Positions 57,501 to 64,000 of a DNA stretch of 64,000 nt are shown here, piece by piece. The stretch is taken from positions 53,410,751 to 53,474,750 of the forward strand of contig CM075942.1 of assembly GCA_038030265.1 (NCBI GenBank). The letters are read 5' to 3'. Position numbers and translations under genes: made by a program. This stretch comes from Corythucha ciliata (lineage: Eukaryota > Arthropoda > Insecta > Hemiptera > Tingidae). Numbering within the stretch: position 1 is the stretch's first letter; every line of letters begins with the position of its first letter. The notes below the pieces were generated by a model, which was given only the letters and a program-made list of their open reading frames with translations, was not told the DNA's origin and searched no databases.

Positions 57501-60385
57501 AAAAAGCCCATTTTTAAAAATAAAGAAATAATTTTTCACTCTTCTACAGATTACAATTTATGAGGAGCCCCCACTAAGTCAGGGTGGTCGCCCCACCCAC
57601 CCTTCTTCCATCCCTTTACGCCTTACCACAACATTACCATGCGATCACCTTTTTTCTCTCTTCTTTGTTATTCAATAGCCCCAGGACGCGATTGAATGAA
57701 CCTACAGAGGGACCCCCCCCCCATCCATCCTTCTTCTTAGTCTTAATATTCTTCTTTACAATTGATCAAGTTCCTTGAGGCTAAATTGACGGTTCCATTA
57801 TCGGGTGAGGGGGTATTGGGTTGAGGCAGAAACGGGCGAGAAAGTCACCAGCGTATAAGAATCGAACAATCACATTTCCAAATTCGCATATAATTCATTC
57901 GAATTTCGCGGCCTAACAGACTGATTTTGAGCGCGGACCCGAAGTTTTGATGCAAAACTGAGCTTTTTCCTCCATTGGTGCTGTTTCTGAGTATAAACAC
58001 GTGACTCAGGTGGGAGGGGGTGAATAAACAGATAAGGAGTTTGGGATTATAAGGAGTTCATAAAGTTCGAATGTCTTGAACTCGAAAAGGGCAGTAGGAA
58101 GAATTGCTCTTACTCGTTGACGAGGCTGGGAGGTGGGCACAAAAACGCTAAAAAACCAAAGAGATCCTCGTGTCGTATGTACTACTATAAACGCCCCTTA
58201 AAATTCATTAGTAAAAGCGAAGATGGAAGAGGAAATTGCACAATGCGTCATTATTCTCGCCGTGTCAAACCCTCCCTCCTACCCCTCACCCATCTTAATT
58301 GCAAGTTTGTACGTCAAGCACGCCCAGTTTCTATAAGTTAGCTTCGCAAAGGAAAACATTAAACGCTCGTCGATTCGCTTTTGTTTTACACGACTCGTGT
58401 GACAGGGATAGAAACTTGTTATTGCTGTTTTTCTATCGCTATTATAGCATGTCGTTTATCGCATTGAGTGGTTTCCAGCGCGGGGTCCCGCCAGGTTGAC
58501 GCTATTGAGCTCTCTTGATAAAAATCTGGTGAAACTTTTGGGTTCACCTCCGCTGACGCTGGAGTGGCCGTTTTTCAGTCAAATAGTTCCAAGTTGCATC
58601 AAAAAATCGACTTCTTAGTCTATAACTGTGGCAACCTCGCTGAATATTCGATTCTTTAACGTTAACTGTCAAACGTTCCGCCACGCAGATGTGATCACAG
58701 GCTGCTAAACTCACTTATGTACGAGGTCGCAGTACTGTATAACTGTGGAAACTTGGCCTTTACTCACCAACAATTTGGTGGTTGAAATCAACATATTAGC
58801 AAGAATACTCTGCTCCCCCCCCCCCAACAACACCTTTTTTGGACTCACCACGAAGCTGCGAGCGAGTAATTAAAACTTCTCATATCGTTTTATCGATTTG
58901 ATTATCGTTTAAGGCGTGGAATATCCTGCTACACATATTTTATACAGTGACGAAGTGAATAATAAGTGTTCCCTATAATAAATAAGGATTAGTCTCTCCA
59001 CGCATCTGCGAAGGAAGTGACTCACACGCAGAGCCCGAAACTCTCTTTTTATGGATGCCTCTCTCCTATGGGCGATCTCCGAGGTTTTTTGTGTGTTATT
59101 ATGAGTGAGGAGGAGGGGGGGGGCACGTGCCTGATGCTTTGCCCCTTTGGAGATTTTGTCAAAAGTTACGACCCCAGGCATCTCCTTAATATTAATAAGA
59201 GGTTCGTATATACGAGTGTGTATACAGCGTCAGGAGGATCCGCATTCAAAACAGGGAATTATTAATGAAAAAAAAAAAAAAAAAAATGAGACTGTAAACT
59301 ACTTGTTAGCACCAATTAGGGTGGAATTAAATTACGGCTACTATTGTGTTAACCCTCCCCCCCAAACACTCCACCCCACCTTCTCCATCATTCAACATAC
59401 CCGTTCAGTTATAAAGAATAAATGCTAAGCGTGTACAATCATTTAAAAGGGAGTTTCGTGGAATATAGTTTTCGTGTTTTCGGCTAGCTATAGCACTGAG
59501 CCCCTCACACAACACACACACGATCATACAACGTTGTTAACATAACCAAACTGTGTGAACTTCCATGGCCATTATTTATACATAAAGAAAAAAAAAAACA
59601 AAAAAACACACACACAGCAGGAACTGGGCCGTTGGTTCAGTTAGCCCGTGGAATCTGGCGTTGGGTTAAAACAGTCTCTTTCCGCTCGCTGGCTAATTAT
59701 CTTGTTAATTTTTGTTTCCTTTCTTGTTTGTAATGCCGGAGAAAAATTATTATAAAATCGTATACTAAACTATTTCCATTCAAATGTTTGTCTGTTTTTT
59801 TTTCTGTCTAATAGATACCATTAACAGCAAGCCAAACTTATAAGTGACAGCTGACTTTTTAAAATAAATAAATTAACGCATTGGAAATGTTAGTAGCCTT
59901 GCAACCCCCCTCCCCCAACCATGTACATAAAGACGATTGAACTGCGGTGTTGAATGTAAAATAAGCAATTGCAGGAATCATAAGTTTTGTCCTCTCCCTC
60001 CCCTTCCATTACCCAGCCCACTGTCTCACTTGTGTGTTAATGCTTTGGTGCGTCCTTCTGCCAGTCTAATGAATATGCAGCTCCTTTTGCCCCCCTTCCC
60101 TTCACCCCCTTAGCACTGCGCAGCGTGTCTTGCTTCTGTCTCTGTTCGGTGAAGGAACAAAAGCCTTAAAGCTTTTATAACTAATTAACGACCCGAAGTA
60201 AACCGCGAGTTCCTGTTATTTGTATTTCTCGTTCAAACATATTTTTAATCCGTTAATTTATTGAAATTCAGTTAACCGATTATCTTGACAGCGTTGATGT
60301 TCGGTTGGTTTAAACTAATTATTTTCGACGAGAGGAAACTGTAGCGCACCCGCATTGTTATTGGGGGGGGGGGACACCGCCAGAT
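54541..60385. other. Large unassigned intergenic block
   Basis: No gene, RNA or element is recognised. C or G runs occur at 55808-55818, 56132-56145 (14), 57713-57722, 58815-58825 and 60363-60373, and poly(A) at 59268-59286. ORFs up to 129 codons occur without motifs. The last run lies 12 bp before the TIR element at 60386. Confidence 0.5.
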
Positions 60386-61144
60386 CAGGGCTGCCAGGTG
60401 TGGGGTTTTTTCCCCAATGTGGGGATTTTGGTACACCTTTGGGGAAATGGGGAATCCGTCGTTGAAGTGGGGATTTTATAAATATGCATACTATAGATAT
60501 ACAGTAATGAGGAAGTTTCCCATTAAAAAAAAAAAAAAAAAAAAACCTACAGAAAAAAGAGAGGATGGGTGGATCAATCTTTCCATGGAACCGTTTAGAA
60601 ATATATTTTTTAAATTAACAAAATTGGCATATTTGAAATCCCACCAAATCGAACATTTTCCACAACGTAATATTCGCTGCCTTCTTGCCCTTCTCGGTCG
60701 TTCGCTCGGTCCTTTTCTTGCGTCTAAATTGCTTATTTGTTAATCATCCATTCGTTTATAATTCGAGTGCAAACAGCTAGCAGGCGTTATTTAAATTACA
60801 GGAGAGTTCCTAAATTCAGCAGATGAGCAAAAATTTCCACCATGAGCCTTCCCTCACAATGACATTTATCATGAGTTTTGTAACCTAATCCATCGATGGG
60901 TCCATTGATGAATTTAGGAACACGACCTAAAACTTCCGAAATAATGTTTTATTGCTTGGAATTTATGTCCCTTTTGCCTATTTTGTTTGTAAAAAAAATT
61001 GGTTTGTTTTTTTTTCCGAGTTTTGAGCCTTCACTGGCATGGATTTGCGGGAGGAGTTGGGGGGGGGGGCAGCTGAGTGGGGAAATTAGTGGCTCAGTGG
61101 GGAATAAATTGGGGAAAACTTCTTCGGGGGACCTGGCAGCCCTG
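60386..61144. mobile_element. Nonautonomous TIR element starting CAGGGCTGCCAGGT (759 bp)
   Basis: The first 14 bp CAGGGCTGCCAGGT are exactly inverted at the end (ACCTGGCAGCCCTG, 61131-61144). Subterminal GGGGA/TCCCC repeats (TGTGGGGATTTTGG, CAGTGGGGAATAAATTGGGG) lie at both ends. Similar CAGGG(C/T)TGCCAGGT ends are common in animal nonautonomous DNA transposons. The flanks ACCGCCAGAT and CCGGCCAGAT match at 8 of 10 positions, perhaps a decayed duplication. Poly(A) of 21 at 60525 and an 11-G run at 61059 lie inside. There is no transposase. Confidence 0.7.
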
Positions 61145-61609
61145 CCGGCCAGATCCCCTGCCACTCTTGGCCTTTGTCTATAGTGCAGAGGGGCACAAGA
61201 CGAGTCCATCTGGGGACGACGAACCATTTTACCGTGAAGCTGACCATAATTCCCAGTAGATATTTAAAGTCTACTCAATCCAAAACCTTGAAAACTGATT
61301 ATATTATACCTATCAAAATTTTTTCATTCATAACTAGCATTTTGGCTCCGAAACAGGAACTTCAGCCATCAATACCGCAGCTATTCACTTCCAATAGAAT
61401 ATAAGTACAAATAGGACAAAGGATTCGACCAGATATTTTCATGAGGGTAGCAATACATTCAACGATTAGAGTAAACTTGGTGACTTAGCTGACGTAAGGA
61501 ACCGTGCCGAACGTAGGCTGAGCAGCATGCCGTCAGCATAGGCCACAATGGCTTATTATCAGTTTTATCGCGGGCTTGCTCGATGGCCATCTCATTGGCG
61601 TGATATCTC
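61145..61609. other. Unassigned DNA
   Basis: No feature is recognised. ORFs of 60-95 codons overlap in several frames. Confidence 0.5.
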
Positions 61610-62810
61610 AATTTTAGCCTACAGGACCTACAAAACGGAAAATTAAAGTTTTTTCCCAGTGGTTTGCTGCAAATGAGCGATTTTTCTTATCTCAGCGACA
61701 AATCAGTCCTTTTTATCAATTTCGCTATGGAATTTGCGTCGAAAAACAAGAATTTGCGTTTTCCTCTCGATTAAGCCAAGAAAGAGCGATTCTATTTATT
61801 ATTTATTTATTTTTCAATTCTAGCCATGAAAAGGACTTCTATTAACCGCGAAGCAGCGCTCTTTTTCACTTTTGGTCTGTGGAGCTATCGACGAATTGCC
61901 GACTGGCCCTTCGCCTCAATTATAGCCAGGATTGAGCGCTCTTTCTCAAATTAAAATATAGCCGCGAATTAGCGCATTTCCCTCAATTTGTACCATGGAC
62001 TTGTACCAGGAACAGCCCAATAGCGCGTTTACTCAATTTAAGCCTCCTATATAAGGACCTACAGAAATAGAATTAGTGTTTTTCACCCAATTTTAGCTGC
62101 GTAGTTGCCTCCAAACACCTAAAAACCTAAGAATGCAGCGTTTTTTCTTAATTTTAGCGAGCAATTGGCAGTTTTTGTTTTTATCAATTTCAGTGGATAA
62201 TTGGATATATTTTTGTGAACTTTGAGCGGATAATTAGCTCTCAGAAACTTTAAGCTGCCTACTTGCGCCCCCCCCCCCTCACCAACATTATAGCTCATTA
62301 ACTCGAATTCAAACGTAGGACGCCTAAGAAACCACAGAAACTAAGGATAAAATAGCTTTTTTTGTATTTGTGTTTTTTGTTGTGTGTTTTTGTTTGTATG
62401 TGTGTTGTTTGTGTGTTGTTTGTGTGTGTTTTTTTATTTTATTCATTTGACATTTTTTCTTTTTTTTTTCTTTGCGAATTAGTGTTTTTCCCCCATTTTA
62501 GCGGGAAATGAGAGCTTGTTATCAATTCTAGCGGGAAATGAGCGATTATTCTCCATACTAGGCTCACAAATTTTACGGTTTTTCTCAATTTCAGCCGTGT
62601 AAGATCTGCCGTGATTTGTGAATTTCAGCAAACAATTTGCATTTTTTCTCGATTTTAGCCACTAGCGGTATTGCCAAACTTAAGCGTGAACTTCCCCCAG
62701 GAACTGCAGCCCATTAACTCGATTTCTGAATTTTAGCCTCATAAGGATCTTACAAGAACTGAGGATTAGCATTTTTTCTCAATTTTAGTCCTCCCCTCAC
62801 CAATATTTAT
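61610..62810 (-). repeat. Degenerate ~30-bp tandem array, type A (reverse)
   Basis: Plus-strand units such as GCGAATTAGCGCATTTCCCT, TTTTCTCAATTTTAGCC and GCGGGAAATGAGAGC. It includes several CCTAAGAAACCACAGAAACTAAGG-like linkers (up to the usual spacing of a few hundred bp), a run of 11 C (62268-62278) and a T/G-rich stretch (62355-62470). Confidence 0.75.
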
Positions 62811-63339
62811 CACAAATTTCTCGCGAATAGTCTCACCTGCCTGCCTGTTACTTCCACGAGACGTTCCACTCCGTAGGAATTAATCGTGAGGCTTATCGGT
62901 CCCTTTACTGTACATGTACTTTGTATAAAAATTCAATAGGCAGTTATGCCGAAACTGCCGGAAGCCCTCAGAACTTCTAAGGCCAGGATATACGCTGAAC
63001 TAACGTTTTATTGTTCCCAAGTTTTCCCGTACCTGGAGCGCACCACGATGTCATCCCTCCACTGGCATTACGACGACGATTGGTGCCGTGGAGAGAATAT
63101 TCAGCCCCTAGGATGGAGCCAAGGGGGATCCTTCACAAAACCCCCAGCTGTTTTATTACTATCTTATTATTGCGGGTAAATCATAGCAAATCCCCAACTA
63201 CAATAACTTCGAAGCACAATAACTCCCAGCCACAAAACTCCCAACAACCGTAGTGCTCCAACGAATGCAGTGTTTCAACCACAGCATTGCTCCAACCAGA
63301 GTTAAGCTCAAGCCACGGCTAAGGTTCAAGAGGAACACG
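62811..63339. other. Unassigned DNA
   Basis: No gene is recognised. It has an ACTCCCAACAACC-type C/A-rich stretch at about 63190-63300. Confidence 0.5.
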
Positions 63340-63850
63340 ATAATTTGTGAGAAAAATTTAGATAAATTTTTATCTAAATGAGAAAAAGTGCTATTTCGCT
63401 GCTAAAAATAGTACAAAATAACGCTAAGCAGCTAAAATTGAGAAAAATCACTAATTCACGGCTGAAATCCGCTAAAACCCCCTAAACGCGCGCTCTCTCT
63501 CTCATAACGCCAATTCGCGGATAAAAGTGACAACCGTAAGTTATTCACGGTGTAAAAAACGCTACTTTGAGGCTAAAATTGAGAAAGGCGCAAATCCTTG
63601 GTTTTAGGTGAAAAAAACAAAAACGGTTGGTTATTTGCGGCTGAAATTGAGAAAAACGTTGCCCACTACTGCCAAAATTGAGAAAAGTGCTAGTTCGCGG
63701 GTAACATCACGGCAAAAAGTAGAGAAATTCGTCAATTATTTACGGCTTAATCTGATCATAAGCGCTAATTGACGGATATGGTGTAAAAATATTGCCAATT
63801 TGTGACTAAAATAAGAACGAAGCCATTATTTAACGCTGCAGGTAAAAATT
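63340..63850 (+). repeat. Degenerate ~30-bp tandem array, type A (forward)
   Basis: Among the clearest A units: GCTAAAATTGAGAAAAATCA then CTAATTCACG (30 bp, 63431-63460), and GCGGCTGAAATTGAGAAAAA near 63638. It lies in the opposite orientation to the array 500 bp upstream, so the two form a large inverted pair. Confidence 0.75.
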
Positions 63851-64000
63851 ATATTTCTAGTTTATATGTATAGAGACTGAGGGGCTTCTTGGAGATATCC
63901 GTCCCGGGCACCGATAGATGTAGGTCCACCAGTCCTATAGTCTACTTGGTTTTTGGACTTCACGGTGAGGCCGGAACTTGCGGCATCTCCTGCGAAGCGT

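Noticed and set aside
63340..63850. CRISPR-like array (about 30-bp repeats)
   Set aside because: Units are contiguous and degenerate, with no unique spacers between identical repeats, and the context is eukaryotic.

Overview
The window looks like eukaryotic, probably arthropod, nuclear DNA. It has no operons and no long ORF. It carries spliced exon-like blocks with very short GT..AG introns (about 55-67 nt), a tRNA-derived SINE, degenerate non-LTR retrotransposons of Jockey and R1/I type, many small inverted-repeat DNA elements, and long A/T and G/C homopolymers. Insect or arachnid cannot be decided from the sequence. The window is gene-poor: the only cellular protein gene I can support is a broken cathepsin L-like (papain family C1) peptidase gene.

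Layout. 0-12 kb: AT-rich intergenic DNA with degenerate arrays of about 30 bp units, a near-perfect palindromic TA-flanked MITE (2230-2592), a tRNA-derived SINE (6901-7131) and a LINE C-terminal fragment (11668-11940). 12-19.6 kb: the cathepsin-like gene in seven exon blocks. A 5.9 kb intron or gap holds a 1 kb foldback element and two copies of a TIR element. A second SINE, with its 31 nt poly(A) and 7 bp target duplication, sits exactly where the active-site cysteine segment should be. 20-24.6 kb: more degenerate arrays, split by an R1/I-like retrotransposon fragment (21136-22080). 24.6-30.3 kb: unassigned DNA and arrays. 30.7-34.9 kb: a rearranged Jockey-like element with an internal 1 kb tandem duplication and a long hairpin in its reverse transcriptase region. 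35-45 kb: two foldback elements, arrays and unassigned DNA. 45-48.4 kb: nested transposon debris that includes a THAP-like zinc-finger fragment, a well-delimited PIF/Harbinger-type MITE and a third SINE copy. 48-64 kb: large A-type arrays, unassigned DNA and a TIR element that starts CAGGGCTGCCAGGT.

The most distinctive feature is a set of degenerate tandem arrays in at least 16 places (roughly 12 kb in total). Several families (called A, B, C and D here) have units of about 29-31 bp and share a core close to AATTTCGCGGAT. They occur in both orientations and look like diverged members of one superfamily. There are also about 25 runs of 10 or more G or C, far more than such base composition predicts. 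I found no rRNA, functional tRNA, CRISPR or prokaryotic feature, and nothing that clearly amounts to a new biological system. The best candidates for novelty are the repeat superfamily and the nested insertions.
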